A DNA stretch of 64,000 bases from Salegentibacter lacus (lineage in GTDB: Bacteria > Bacteroidota > Bacteroidia > Flavobacteriales > Flavobacteriaceae). Positions 45,714-54,914 of this stretch are shown in pieces. The stretch spans positions 160,814-224,813 of the forward strand of contig NZ_JAIQZB010000004.1 of the NCBI RefSeq assembly GCF_020164555.1, given 5' to 3'. Below the pieces are notes generated by a model, which saw nothing but the letters and a program-made list of their open reading frames with translations, ran no database searches and had not been told where the DNA came from. The position numbers were made by a program, and so were the translations under genes. Positions within the stretch are counted from its first letter, which is position 1; every line of letters starts with the position of its first letter.

Positions 45714-47240
45714 TTATTCTATATCCTTTGGAATATATATGTAATCCCTTAGATTAATCTTCTTATTTTGTTTAAGTAATTCGGCTATAAAGAGTGCATT
45801 CAATTCCGCACCTTCCATATTGGTATGCGTATGGTCTTTTGGGAAAAATTCAGCTACTTTCTCAGGCCCCATTTCTTCATATTTTCTAGCGATAGAATCA
45901 TTTAGGTCAATAAAAATCGCATCTTCCTGGTTAGCGGCTTCTTTAGCCCATTTTCCATAAGTGTTATCAACACGTTCTACCTTTCCGTTATTCCATTTGT
46001 TGCGGGGAATATGGCTAAATACAATTGGAGTAGCACCTTGCTCTTTAGCTTCGCTAATGTATTTTTTCATATACCATCCATATGTATGAACTTCTTCCTT
46101 TGAGCCATCGGGTTTTGGAACCTCCTGTATAGAGTCGCTCATTCCTTTTAATGAGGCTCTGTGTTTAGGTTTGATTACATCCCCGCCGTCATTGTGGCCA
46201 AACTGCATCAATACAAAATCGCCTTCCTCAATACTGTCTTTTACTGCTTCCCACAAGCCTTCATTCCTAAAGGTACGGCTGCTTCTGCCTCCGCGTGCCT
46301 TGTTGATTACATTAACCCTTGTAGTGTCAAAATATTTTTGAATAGGCACTCCCCAGCCTACTGCCTCTTCGTCGTTGTTATTGGCAACTGTAGAGTCGCC
46401 GATAAGGAAGACGTTCCTTTTAGAGGGCAGGCTTATTTGAGGATCTTCAACAACAAAGTTTTTTAAAGAATTATCACTTTCTTTTATTCCTTCAACTACA
46501 AGTGAAGCAGCAAGTACAGCTCCTTTGGCAGAGGTGTGTGTATGGTCACGCTCGTAAAAAAGATTGCCAGTAACTTTTAGCTGTCCCTGGTGCTCCATAG
46601 CTTTTGCCATCTTATCATTCAGGTCAATGAAAGTCACATTTTCTTCTTCAGCTACCTGTTGTGCCCAACCACCATATGATTGGTCATTCCGCGGTACACT
46701 TCCGTTCTCCCAGTTGTTCCTTGGTATAGGAGACATCACAATGGGTATGGCTCCTTGCTCTTTGGCATCCTTTATTAATTTCCGGATATACCAGCCGTAG
46801 GAATGAACAATTTCGTGTTTCCCGGTTAGCATATTATCAATTTCTTCTGTTTCATCTCCCACACCTCCTATAGTTCCCCTGGCACGGAAATCATCATTAA
46901 CAGGACCCGCATCATTATGACCAAACTGAATTAAAACATAATCTCCTTTCTTTAAACTGTCTTTCACCGGCTGCCATAATCCTTTGCTTTGAAAGGTGCG
47001 GCTACTGGTGCCTCCTAAAGCATGATTTTCCACATCTACTTTGGTGATGTCGAGGAACTGACCTATATAATCGCCCCAGCCCCATAATCCGCCGGCCCCA
47101 TCACCCTGTCCATTTTTTACAGTGGAATCACCCACTAAGTAAACGCTGGGTTTTTGTTCTTCTGAATCGTTATTGTTGCAGCCTATCAATAAAATAACTG
47201 AAACAAAAACTAGCAGGAAATAGGTTTTTAAACTATTCAT
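45714..47240 (-). CDS. Double-domain CE12 rhamnogalacturonan acetylesterase, lipoprotein
   Basis: 508 aa with a lipobox (VILLIGC) and two complete SGNH/CE12 domains in tandem. Domain 1 (about residues 30-270): VYLVGDSTVKNGQGD, NHALGGTSSRTF, QFGHNDAG, RDHTHTSAKGA. Domain 2 (about residues 275-505): VFLIGDSTVANNND, NKARGGRSSRTF, QFGHNDGG, KDHTHTNMEGA. Each has its own Ser, Gly, Asn and Asp/His blocks, so both look active. The domains are clearly paralogous, which implies internal duplication. It is last in the leftward CE12-GH2-CE12x2 operon (11 nt after GH2). Confidence 0.92.
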   Translation of the reverse strand: MNSLKTYFLLVFVSVILLIGCNNNDSEEQKPSVYLVGDSTVKNGQGDGAGGLWGWGDYIGQFLDITKVDVENHALGGTSSRTFQSKGLWQPVKDSLKKGDYVLIQFGHNDAGPVNDDFRARGTIGGVGDETEEIDNMLTGKHEIVHSYGWYIRKLIKDAKEQGAIPIVMSPIPRNNWENGSVPRNDQSYGGWAQQVAEEENVTFIDLNDKMAKAMEHQGQLKVTGNLFYERDHTHTSAKGAVLAASLVVEGIKESDNSLKNFVVEDPQISLPSKRNVFLIGDSTVANNNDEEAVGWGVPIQKYFDTTRVNVINKARGGRSSRTFRNEGLWEAVKDSIEEGDFVLMQFGHNDGGDVIKPKHRASLKGMSDSIQEVPKPDGSKEEVHTYGWYMKKYISEAKEQGATPIVFSHIPRNKWNNGKVERVDNTYGKWAKEAANQEDAIFIDLNDSIARKYEEMGPEKVAEFFPKDHTHTNMEGAELNALFIAELLKQNKKINLRDYIYIPKDIE

Positions 47241-47251
47241 TTTTTCTAATT

Positions 47252-50104
47252 TTATTCCTGATTTTTTCTAAAATCGAACCACAATTTCATAGTAATTCCG
47301 TCATCTCCTTTTTTAATGCGGATATTGGTGGGCTGACTGCTTGGTCCCTGATGATCCAGCGGTTTAAAAGCTCGCATGCCGGGAATTTCATACATAAATG
47401 AAATATCGCCTTCCGGAAATTCTGGCTGGGGGTGTACATTGGAAACCGCATGTTCAGGCTCAGCAGGAGTGAATAAGCGCAGGAACATCTTATCATTCTC
47501 ACTAAAAACCCTGAAACTATTATCACCGGCATCTAAAAATCCTGCCAGGAAGTTGGCGTGATATCCTTTGAATTCAGGGTAAACGAGGTTCTCAAAACTT
47601 TCACCGGTAATGGTGTTGTTATAATCTTTTTGCCAAATGGAATATTCGGTTCCTTTCATTCGGTTTTTCCAAACTCGATATGGTCCTTTTCCAAACCATT
47701 TAAAACCTTCAACCCCTTCTTCTGGGAAATCGAAAGTAATCCCGAATTTATCGATATTTCCCTCATAGAAGGCTCCGTCAAAACCATCGCCTCCTCTTGC
47801 ATTTGTTAGGGCGGTCATATGCATATGTAAGCGACCGTCTGGGTACATCGTCCAAAGAATACTCTCTATGCCTCCGCCGTAATTGGCTTTAAAAATTGCT
47901 TTATCGTCATCCTTGCTAATTTGGAAGTCTTGAAATTCGGCCTTCATTCCTATTGGTCTTGGACCATTTTGAAAAGGAATTTCATCCTCATTGTTAGAGA
48001 CTGAAGTTATTAGACCAGAATTTTTGTCAAAACTTACTTTTACATCACCTCCAGAAAGGGTAATGCTGTTTCCATTTTCCTTAGCAGAAGCAGCCTGGCT
48101 GTTCTCTTCTTCCAGTAAAAATTTATCGGCGAAATAATCTGCGCGGTGAATAGGCCAGGTCCAGGTGTAAATTTCTCTTTCGTGTTGATCCCAGGCCGTA
48201 ATTTCCAGCCAGTCACCTTCAAAGAAATTATCACCAGGCTCAAATTTAATTTTTCGTGTTTCTCCCGGTACCGCATCTGGTAAGCTTATTTCTCCGGAAG
48301 CAATCTCGTTAGCTTCTGAATCACTATAAAGTACATCTTCCGGGGCTTTCATTACCCGGTATTTCATCTTGGCAGAATTAAGATTGCTAAAAAGGAAGTC
48401 GTTTTCTACTAAAAATGAACCGTCAAATGCTTCCGAAATTAAGCGGGGTTCAAACTGAATGGGTGCCCAAACTTCTTTAATGGTATAAAAACTTCCTTCT
48501 TTTTGACGGTGCGGTCCTAAAATTCCATCGGCTGCGAGATTTCCCTTAGAATCGTATTTCCTTTCGTCTTCCCAATCGCTTCTTATTACGGCATTATCAC
48601 TAAAATCCCATATAAATCCACCGGCGAACAGGGGGCTTTCTTTATATTTATTCCAGAAATCATCTAAACCAGCACCGTGACCGTTATCGTAGGTGCCGTG
48701 CATAAATTCGGTAGGAAAAAAGACATTTTCTCCAGACCCGAATCGATGCACCCCGGTTTGGTAAGTGGGGTAGTGGTGGGTATCCCAGCCGTTAAAATCG
48801 GCCCAGGGATGAATGACTATTCTTTTTTGAGGATCATAATCATGAAAAACCGAATCCAGTTCATAATTCCAGCCTCCTTCATTTCCCTGGTCCCAGATAA
48901 TAACTGAAGCGCTATTTACGTCCCTTTTTACGGTTTCTTTCACTAGTTGACTTCCAGTTTCAGTGTCATAGGGATTTTGCCAGCCGGCGAGCTCATTTAA
49001 AACGAAAAGTCCTAAAGAATCAGCCACTTCCATAAAATGCTTATCGGCAGGGTAATGAAAACGAACGGCGTTCATATTCATATCCTTAATAAGGTTTACG
49101 TCCATTACACTAATACGTTTACTGGTGCTGCGACCCGATTCAGGCCATAGACTATGTCGGTTGACTCCTTTCATCAATATCTTTGTGCCATTTACGTAAA
49201 TACCATCTTTCTTCCTGAATTCGAGTGTTCTAAACCCGATACGATCTGAAGTTTCATGTAAGGTTTTTCCATTTTGAACGAGTTTAAGATGGAGATTATA
49301 CAAGTTTGGATCTTCAGGATCCCAGGGTTTTACGTTATCCCATTTCGCTTTAATTGTTTCTGCTTTAGCGTTTTCGGAAATTGGAAAGCTGAAGGTTTTA
49401 AATTCCTGGATTTGTTCGCCTACAGGGGAAATTGTAGCTTCAACTATAGTGTTTTTTGGTACATTATTTAAGTCCAGTTCAGCGGTTAAAGAACCATCCA
49501 TTTTAGCATCTACGGCAAAATGATCTATATGAGAATTTGGATAAACCTCCAACCAAACCGGCCTGTAAATTCCTCCAAACAACCACCAGTCGGCTTTTCG
49601 TTCAGCATTGTTTACTGTAGGATTTGCCGAATGCTTCCATACGTGAACCTCCAGCAGATTTTCTTCTCCATATTTTAAAAAATCAGTAATATCATATTCA
49701 AATTGGTAAAAACCTCCCTGGTGTTTAGGGCCTACCACTTCACCATTGATCTTAACTTCGGTATCGGTCATAGCACCACCAAAAACAATTTTAATGGTCT
49801 TACCCTCGTCTTCCCCGGCAACTTCAAACTCATATTTATAAAAGCCTTCCTCTTTACTGGGCTCCTCCAGGTTCAATTCTTTATACCAACGACCGTAGGT
49901 ATAAGTACCAAATCCTTCTACCTCCCATTGGGAAGGTACTTTGATGCTACTCCATTTGTTACTTTTTCTTCCGTCGCTTACCTTAAAATGCCATTCTTTT
50001 GGATCTTCAAAGCTTTTGCCTGAAAGGTAAATTTTTTGGGTTTCCTGAGCTTTGGTTTGAAAAAAACCAAGTAAGACAAGAGCTAGTAATAATTGTTTTT
50101 TCAT
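47252..50104 (-). CDS. GH2-family beta-galactosidase, secreted
   Basis: 950 aa, signal peptide ending QTKAQ. Order: N-terminal jelly-roll (KVPSQWEVEGFGTYTYGRWY, NAERKADWWLFGGIYRPVWL), Ig-like domain, TIM barrel with KGVNRHSLWPESGRS, the acid/base Glu in WDQGNEGGWN, the nucleophile Glu in FFPTEFMHG, then a C-terminal beta-galactosidase small-chain-like supersandwich (GFKWFGKGPYRVWKNRMKG). This is the LacZ-like GH2 layout. In an RG-I locus it would remove galactose from side chains. It lies between two CE12 genes. Confidence 0.9.
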   Translation of the reverse strand: MKKQLLLALVLLGFFQTKAQETQKIYLSGKSFEDPKEWHFKVSDGRKSNKWSSIKVPSQWEVEGFGTYTYGRWYKELNLEEPSKEEGFYKYEFEVAGEDEGKTIKIVFGGAMTDTEVKINGEVVGPKHQGGFYQFEYDITDFLKYGEENLLEVHVWKHSANPTVNNAERKADWWLFGGIYRPVWLEVYPNSHIDHFAVDAKMDGSLTAELDLNNVPKNTIVEATISPVGEQIQEFKTFSFPISENAKAETIKAKWDNVKPWDPEDPNLYNLHLKLVQNGKTLHETSDRIGFRTLEFRKKDGIYVNGTKILMKGVNRHSLWPESGRSTSKRISVMDVNLIKDMNMNAVRFHYPADKHFMEVADSLGLFVLNELAGWQNPYDTETGSQLVKETVKRDVNSASVIIWDQGNEGGWNYELDSVFHDYDPQKRIVIHPWADFNGWDTHHYPTYQTGVHRFGSGENVFFPTEFMHGTYDNGHGAGLDDFWNKYKESPLFAGGFIWDFSDNAVIRSDWEDERKYDSKGNLAADGILGPHRQKEGSFYTIKEVWAPIQFEPRLISEAFDGSFLVENDFLFSNLNSAKMKYRVMKAPEDVLYSDSEANEIASGEISLPDAVPGETRKIKFEPGDNFFEGDWLEITAWDQHEREIYTWTWPIHRADYFADKFLLEEENSQAASAKENGNSITLSGGDVKVSFDKNSGLITSVSNNEDEIPFQNGPRPIGMKAEFQDFQISKDDDKAIFKANYGGGIESILWTMYPDGRLHMHMTALTNARGGDGFDGAFYEGNIDKFGITFDFPEEGVEGFKWFGKGPYRVWKNRMKGTEYSIWQKDYNNTITGESFENLVYPEFKGYHANFLAGFLDAGDNSFRVFSENDKMFLRLFTPAEPEHAVSNVHPQPEFPEGDISFMYEIPGMRAFKPLDHQGPSSQPTNIRIKKGDDGITMKLWFDFRKNQE

Positions 50105-50161
50105 CTATTTAAAATTCATAAGCCATTTCTTATCGGTTCTTAATGGCTTTTGGTTGTTAAA

Positions 50162-51457
50162 TTAATTTCCTTCTGGTTTGGTGCTCTCAAAACGTGAACT
50201 TCCGGGTAGGTTCCAGTCTGAAAAATTATTAGGGTTATTTGGGTCATAACGAGGGATTTCTTCCCTGATTTGGTTTTTTAATTCTAAATCAGAATTTCTT
50301 ATTTCCTCAATTATCGCAAGTGCAATCTCATTAGCTCCAAATACATTGAAGTGAGTATTATCAGCCAAAGCCTTATCCTGCCCTGGAAAAGTATTGGCAG
50401 GATAATGTACCAGAGCATTTTTTGATTCTTCTGCGCCCCAGGCTTCGTACATTTTTGTAGTAATTGTAGTAAGGTCTATAAGAGGCACATCTAGTTCTTT
50501 AGCTACTTTACGCATCGCGTCCGGAAAATCACCATGAGTAGGCTCTAATTTTCCATCAGGATTAAAATGACGACGTTGTGTGGGAGTAAGCAATACCGGT
50601 ATTCCGCCTTTTTTTCGGGCTACGGTTACGTATTCTTTAAGAAGTTGCGCATACAGGCCATAAGCGCCGTTTCCTTTGCCTTTTATTTTTTCGTCATTGT
50701 GGCCAAATTCAATAAATAGGTAATCACCCTTTTGCATATTATACATTATTTTTTTTAACCTATTTCTTCCTTTAAAAGAACCAAGCGATTCTCCTGAGGC
50801 TGCATAATTGGCTACCACTATTTCTGATGAAAAAAATTGAGTTATCATTTGACCCCAGGATGCCCAGGGCTCCACATCCTGATCTGTGACCGTAGAATCC
50901 CCTGCAAGGAAAATACTTTTGTAAGCTTCTGCCGGTTTAATACGTAGAGCCCTTACGGCAACTGTTCCTGAAAACTCAAGTGTTAGTTTTTGATCCCAGT
51001 TTAAATCATCTTCTTCGCGTGATTTAAGATTTATTGATTCTTCAGGGGAAATTTTAATCCCTCTTAGGTTTACTGTAAATATTTCGGTTTTTGTGTCTCC
51101 TTTTTGTACAGGAATATGGCGATGCATTAACCGTCGTGACTCAGCTTTTATAGTTGTTTCTGAAGACCTTTTGTTACTACCTAAATCAACTTCAATGGTA
51201 TAATTTCCTTCAGGAAGCTTTATTGAAAAATAAGAAGGGTTAGTAGAGGTAAACGCATTTTTTTCAAAAGTTATGTTTTCTGAAGCATCAAAACCGAAGC
51301 CATAACCTCTTTCTACATTGTAAGAAACCGGGGATGTGATTTGTATTTCCTTAGACGATTTTTCCAAACCGAAATCAAATGTTTTAATTTCAGATTGACT
51401 AAAAACTATTGAGAGGTTCAGAGATAATAAGAGAATAGTAAAAGTAAAATCTTTCAT
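50162..51457 (-). CDS. CE12 rhamnogalacturonan acetylesterase with N-terminal beta-sandwich
   Basis: 431 aa, signal peptide ending SIVFSQ. Residues about 20-170 form a beta-rich domain of galactose-binding-like type (TFDFGLEKSSKEI, GNYTIEVDLG, VAVRALRIKPAE); residues about 175-410 form the SGNH domain (IFLAGDSTVTDQD, NYAASGESLGSF, EFGHNDEK, ADNTHFNVFGA). The N-terminal module marks it off from the two other CE12 genes of the window and may be a carbohydrate-binding add-on. It is first in the leftward operon; its promoter carries the ACAGGATA site. Confidence 0.9.
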   Translation of the reverse strand: MKDFTFTILLLSLNLSIVFSQSEIKTFDFGLEKSSKEIQITSPVSYNVERGYGFGFDASENITFEKNAFTSTNPSYFSIKLPEGNYTIEVDLGSNKRSSETTIKAESRRLMHRHIPVQKGDTKTEIFTVNLRGIKISPEESINLKSREEDDLNWDQKLTLEFSGTVAVRALRIKPAEAYKSIFLAGDSTVTDQDVEPWASWGQMITQFFSSEIVVANYAASGESLGSFKGRNRLKKIMYNMQKGDYLFIEFGHNDEKIKGKGNGAYGLYAQLLKEYVTVARKKGGIPVLLTPTQRRHFNPDGKLEPTHGDFPDAMRKVAKELDVPLIDLTTITTKMYEAWGAEESKNALVHYPANTFPGQDKALADNTHFNVFGANEIALAIIEEIRNSDLELKNQIREEIPRYDPNNPNNFSDWNLPGSSRFESTKPEGN

Positions 51458-51487
51458 CTAAGACTGATTAAATTTTGGTAACCAGCC

Positions 51488-51535
51488 TAAAATTAACTTA
51501 AAGTAACACTAGCACTATCCTGTACTGTTATGTGG
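51488..51535 (-). promoter_or_regulatory. CE12-GH2 operon promoter with regulator site
   Basis: Minus strand: CATAACAGTACAGGATAGTG (51532-51513) followed by TAATTTTA (51495-51488), a 7/8 match to TAnnTTTG. First G of GGATA (51520) to box start (51495) is 25 nt, identical to the SusC and RhaEW promoters. The leader to the CE12 ATG is about 30 nt. Confidence 0.65.
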
Positions 51536-51568
51536 TCTTTATATCAAATTCCAAAAGAAAAAGGATAG

Positions 51569-52615
51569 CTAAACAGAATTACGTTCAATATATTTAAAAA
51601 CGTTTTTTACCTTTTCTTTTTTATTTTTTAAAAGCATATAAGCAGCAGATTCTCCCATCACTTTAAAATCGGTACTGATTACTGTAATTCCCAATAATTC
51701 CTTCAATGGTGTTTCATTGTAAGATATTATTCCAATGTCCCTTCCCAGTACCAAGTTCTTTTTTCTAACCTGGCGCACTAAGTTTACCAAATCCCTTTCC
51801 TGAATGGTAATATATACGTCTTTACTTTGAAGATCCATTTCGTCGTATATTTCATCTAGAATTTCAAAATCCAGATTATGTTCCCAGCAGAATTGCTGAA
51901 AACCGTGCAATATACGGCGGGGATAGGGATTAGCGCTCTTGTTGGGATAAACAAGGATTATTTTATCGTATTTTTTTATTCTCTCTAGACCCTCGTTTAA
52001 AGCTTTATAAATATCGTTTTGAAAATCCTGATAAATAGCACCATAGTTACCGGAAATCCCGGGTTTGGTATTATCTAACATAATAAGTTTGTCTTTCGGA
52101 ATTTGTTCCAAAACCTTAATTACATTCTCCGTATAGCTGACGTGATTAGAATTTTCGTCTCTGAAATGAGGCATAATTACATAATAATCGTAAGCACCCA
52201 TATTTCTTTCCAGGGATTTTATAAATAAAGATTCATCACAATGGTAAATAAACATATTCACGTGTCCATTTACCCCTATGGTATCTACGAAAGAATTGTA
52301 AATGATCATTTTATAAGTGCTGGGCTTATTAACCAGGAAAAAAATATTTACTTTAGAAATAAGATCTGTCTTGGCTGTATAATAGCCTTTCCCTTTAACC
52401 GAGATAATAACCTTGCGTTCTTTTAACTGTTTATATGCTTTTTCGACTGTGTCTCGAGAGAGGTAACAGGTTTCGCTTAACTCATTAATTGAGGGAATTT
52501 TTTCTCCTACCTGCAAATTTCCTTTAGAAATATCCGAAATAATAGAATCCACAATTTGTTTGTATTTTGGGATACGGGATTTTTCATTTATTTGTATTTG
52601 AAAGGTCTCAGCCAT
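51569..52615 (-). CDS. GntR-type regulator with sugar-binding effector domain
   Basis: 348 aa. Residues about 10-75 form a GntR winged helix (IPKYKQIVDSIISDISKGN, VGEKIPSINELSETCYLSRDTVEKAY, VKGKGYY); the rest is a periplasmic-binding-protein/LacI-like domain (ILVYPNKSANPYPRRILHGFQQF, GIISYNETPLKELLGITVISTDF), the same layout as B. subtilis AraR. It lies between the CE12-GH2 operon and the rhamnose genes, both of which carry the ACAGGATA promoter site, making it the prime candidate binder, with rhamnose or rhamnulose as likely signal (inference). Its own promoter holds a LacI-type palindrome instead. Confidence 0.88.
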   Translation of the reverse strand: MAETFQIQINEKSRIPKYKQIVDSIISDISKGNLQVGEKIPSINELSETCYLSRDTVEKAYKQLKERKVIISVKGKGYYTAKTDLISKVNIFFLVNKPSTYKMIIYNSFVDTIGVNGHVNMFIYHCDESLFIKSLERNMGAYDYYVIMPHFRDENSNHVSYTENVIKVLEQIPKDKLIMLDNTKPGISGNYGAIYQDFQNDIYKALNEGLERIKKYDKIILVYPNKSANPYPRRILHGFQQFCWEHNLDFEILDEIYDEMDLQSKDVYITIQERDLVNLVRQVRKKNLVLGRDIGIISYNETPLKELLGITVISTDFKVMGESAAYMLLKNKKEKVKNVFKYIERNSV

Positions 52616-52643
52616 TTAAATTTATTAAGGAAAAACATTTAAG

Positions 52644-52664
52644 GTAATCGATTACACAATATTA
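52644..52664 (-). promoter_or_regulatory. GntR-gene promoter with LacI-type operator
   Basis: Palindrome GTAATCGATTAC (52644-52655), 12 of the 14 bases of the operator at 5232-5245. On the minus strand it directly follows TAATATTG (52664-52657), a TAnnTTTG-like box, and ends 29 nt before the GntR start. The box-then-operator arrangement matches the GH28 promoter and suggests the LacI protein represses the GntR gene. Confidence 0.65.
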
Positions 52665-52721
52665 AGCTTAATTTGTGAGAAATAAAAGATAGTAATCGCT
52701 AAAAATCTGAGATGTTGATAT

Positions 52722-52768
52722 AGCAGTACACTACAGGATACTAACCCAAAGTTTATAAATTACATTTG
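52722..52768 (+). promoter_or_regulatory. Rhamnose-operon promoter with regulator site
   Basis: AGCAGTACACTACAGGATAC (52722-52741) followed by a perfect -7 box TACATTTG (52761-52768). First G of GGATA (52736) to box start is 25 nt. The leader to the RhaEW ATG is about 30 nt. It differs from the SusC site by few bases over the GCAGTACA..TACAGGATAC stretch. Confidence 0.7.
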
Positions 52769-52797
52769 AAATATTAATGTTAATTTTTGGAATAATC

Positions 52798-54894
52798 ATG
52801 GAAAAAACTTTTAAATACGTAGACTATCTCTGGGACGAGAAACAAGCTACAGACCTGGGCGATGACCAGGTCTCATTATTTCTTTACAGATCTAATATCC
52901 TGGGTGCAGATTTGAGAATTACCAATTACGGTGGTGGGAACACCAGTTGCAAAACAATAGAGAAAGATCCTTTAACCAATGAGGATGTAGAAGTAATGTG
53001 GGTGAAGGGGTCTGGTGGAGACATCGGCACTTTAACCAGAGAAGGTATTGCGGGATTATATACCGATAGATTGCGAAACCTCAAGAATGTCTATAAAGGT
53101 ATTGAGGATGAAGACCGTATGGTCGGCCTTTTTAACCATTGTATTTACGATTTAAACAGTAAAGCTCCTTCCATTGATACTCCTTTGCATGGTCTTCTAC
53201 CATTTAAGCATATAGACCACCTTCATCCCGATGCACTTATTGCAGTGGCAGCGGCCAAAGATAGTGAGAAAGTGACCAAAGAAATCTGGGGAGACACTAT
53301 GGGTTGGGTTCCCTGGCAACGTCCCGGATTTGAACTTGGCCTTATGCTAGAAAAATGTCTGGAAGAAAATCCCGGAATCCGAGGAATTGTTTTGGGAAGT
53401 CACGGACTTTTTACTTGGGGAGATACTTCTTATGATTGTTATATAAATAGTCTGGAAGTTATTGAAACAGCTTCAGAATATATAGAGAATAAAATAAAAG
53501 AGCAGGGGGAAGTTTTTGGAGGAAAGAAAATAGATAGTCTTGTTTCTTCTGAAAGAAAGGAAAAAGCAGCAGAGCTAATGCCGTTGCTTCGCGGTTTGGC
53601 CTCTTCAGAGAATAGAATGATCGGGCATTTTACCGATAGTGATACCGTACTGGAATATATTAACAGTAATGATCTTAAAAGATTGGCACCGATGGGAACC
53701 TCCTGTCCAGATCACTTTTTACGAACAAAAATTCAACCTTTAATTTTAAAATTGGACCCTTCGGAAGATCTCTCAGACCCGGAAGCAGTTCTTAAAAAAT
53801 TAGAACCCGATTTTGATCAATATCGTAAGGAATATAAAGCTTATTACGAGAACTGTAAGCACGATAATAGTCCTGCGATGCGAGATCCCAACCCGGTAAT
53901 AATTATTTACCCGGGAGTTGGAATGTTTAGCTTCGCTAAGAATAAACAAACAGCGAGAGTTGCCAGCGAATTTTATGTGAACGCAATAAATGTAATGCGC
54001 GGTGCAGAGGCTATAACTGAATATACTTCCCTGCCTCGTCAGGAAGCATTTGATATTGAATACTGGCTTCTGGAAGAAGCAAAATTGCAACGAATGCCAG
54101 CCGAGCAACCACTTTCTAGAAGAGTTGCTATTGTAACAGGAGCAGCTGGTGGTATTGGTAAGGCAATAGCCGATAAAATGGTAGCCGAAGGCGCAAATGT
54201 AGTGTTAACCGATATTACCAAAGAATCTCTAGAAGAGGCTGTTAAGACTTATAAAAAAGACCAGGTGAGCGGTGTGGTTTGCGATGTGACCGACGAAGCT
54301 TCAATAATTGCTGCTTATAAAGAGGCTAGTTTATCCTTTGGTGGAGTAGATATTATTGTACACTCTGCCGGTTTGGCAATCTCAAAATCTTTAGAAGATA
54401 CTAGTATGAAGGACTGGAATTTGCTTCAGGATGTGTTAGTTAAAGGTCAGTTTTTAATGGCACAACACGGGGCATCGGTAATGAAAAAGCAAGGATTAGG
54501 CGGTGATATTATAAATATTGCCAGTAAAAACGGAATTGCATCCGGGCCTAATAACGTAGGTTATGGTACTGCAAAAGCCGCTCAGCAACATATGTCTAGA
54601 CTATTGGCAGCAGAATTGGGGCCTGATAAAATTAAAGTAAATATTGTTAATCCAGATGGAGTTATCGTTGGTAGTAAAATTTGGGAAGGAGCCTGGGCAG
54701 AAGGTCGTGCTAAAGCTCACGGTATAAAAGTAGAGGACCTGCCTAAGCACTATGCAAAGCGCAATTTGTTACAGGAAATTATTTTACCGGAAGATGTGGC
54801 AAACGGAGTTTTTGCCTGTATTGGAGTTCTTGATAAAAGCACCGGAAATACAATAAATGTAGATGGCGGAATGGCCAATGCCTTTGTGCGTTAA
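52798..54894 (+). CDS. rhaE: Bifunctional rhamnulose-1-phosphate aldolase / lactaldehyde dehydrogenase (RhaEW)
   Basis: 698 aa from ATG 52798 (MEKTFKYVDYLWDEKQATD is the usual start). Residues about 1-430: class II aldolase domain (ITNYGGGNTSCK, WVKGSGGDIGTLT, DTPLHGLLPFKHIDHLHPDALI, VLGSHGLFTWG with metal histidines). Residues about 440-698: SDR domain (VAIVTGAAGGIGKAIAD, HSAGLA, YGTAKAAQQHM, NVDGGMANAF). In this family the aldolase splits rhamnulose-1-P to DHAP and L-lactaldehyde and the SDR oxidizes lactaldehyde to lactate. It heads the rhamnose cluster; a terminator hairpin follows 20 nt past the stop. Confidence 0.93.
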   Translation: MEKTFKYVDYLWDEKQATDLGDDQVSLFLYRSNILGADLRITNYGGGNTSCKTIEKDPLTNEDVEVMWVKGSGGDIGTLTREGIAGLYTDRLRNLKNVYKGIEDEDRMVGLFNHCIYDLNSKAPSIDTPLHGLLPFKHIDHLHPDALIAVAAAKDSEKVTKEIWGDTMGWVPWQRPGFELGLMLEKCLEENPGIRGIVLGSHGLFTWGDTSYDCYINSLEVIETASEYIENKIKEQGEVFGGKKIDSLVSSERKEKAAELMPLLRGLASSENRMIGHFTDSDTVLEYINSNDLKRLAPMGTSCPDHFLRTKIQPLILKLDPSEDLSDPEAVLKKLEPDFDQYRKEYKAYYENCKHDNSPAMRDPNPVIIIYPGVGMFSFAKNKQTARVASEFYVNAINVMRGAEAITEYTSLPRQEAFDIEYWLLEEAKLQRMPAEQPLSRRVAIVTGAAGGIGKAIADKMVAEGANVVLTDITKESLEEAVKTYKKDQVSGVVCDVTDEASIIAAYKEASLSFGGVDIIVHSAGLAISKSLEDTSMKDWNLLQDVLVKGQFLMAQHGASVMKKQGLGGDIINIASKNGIASGPNNVGYGTAKAAQQHMSRLLAAELGPDKIKVNIVNPDGVIVGSKIWEGAWAEGRAKAHGIKVEDLPKHYAKRNLLQEIILPEDVANGVFACIGVLDKSTGNTINVDGGMANAFVR

Positions 54895-54914
54895 GAAAAT
54901 AAATTAGCCTTAAG

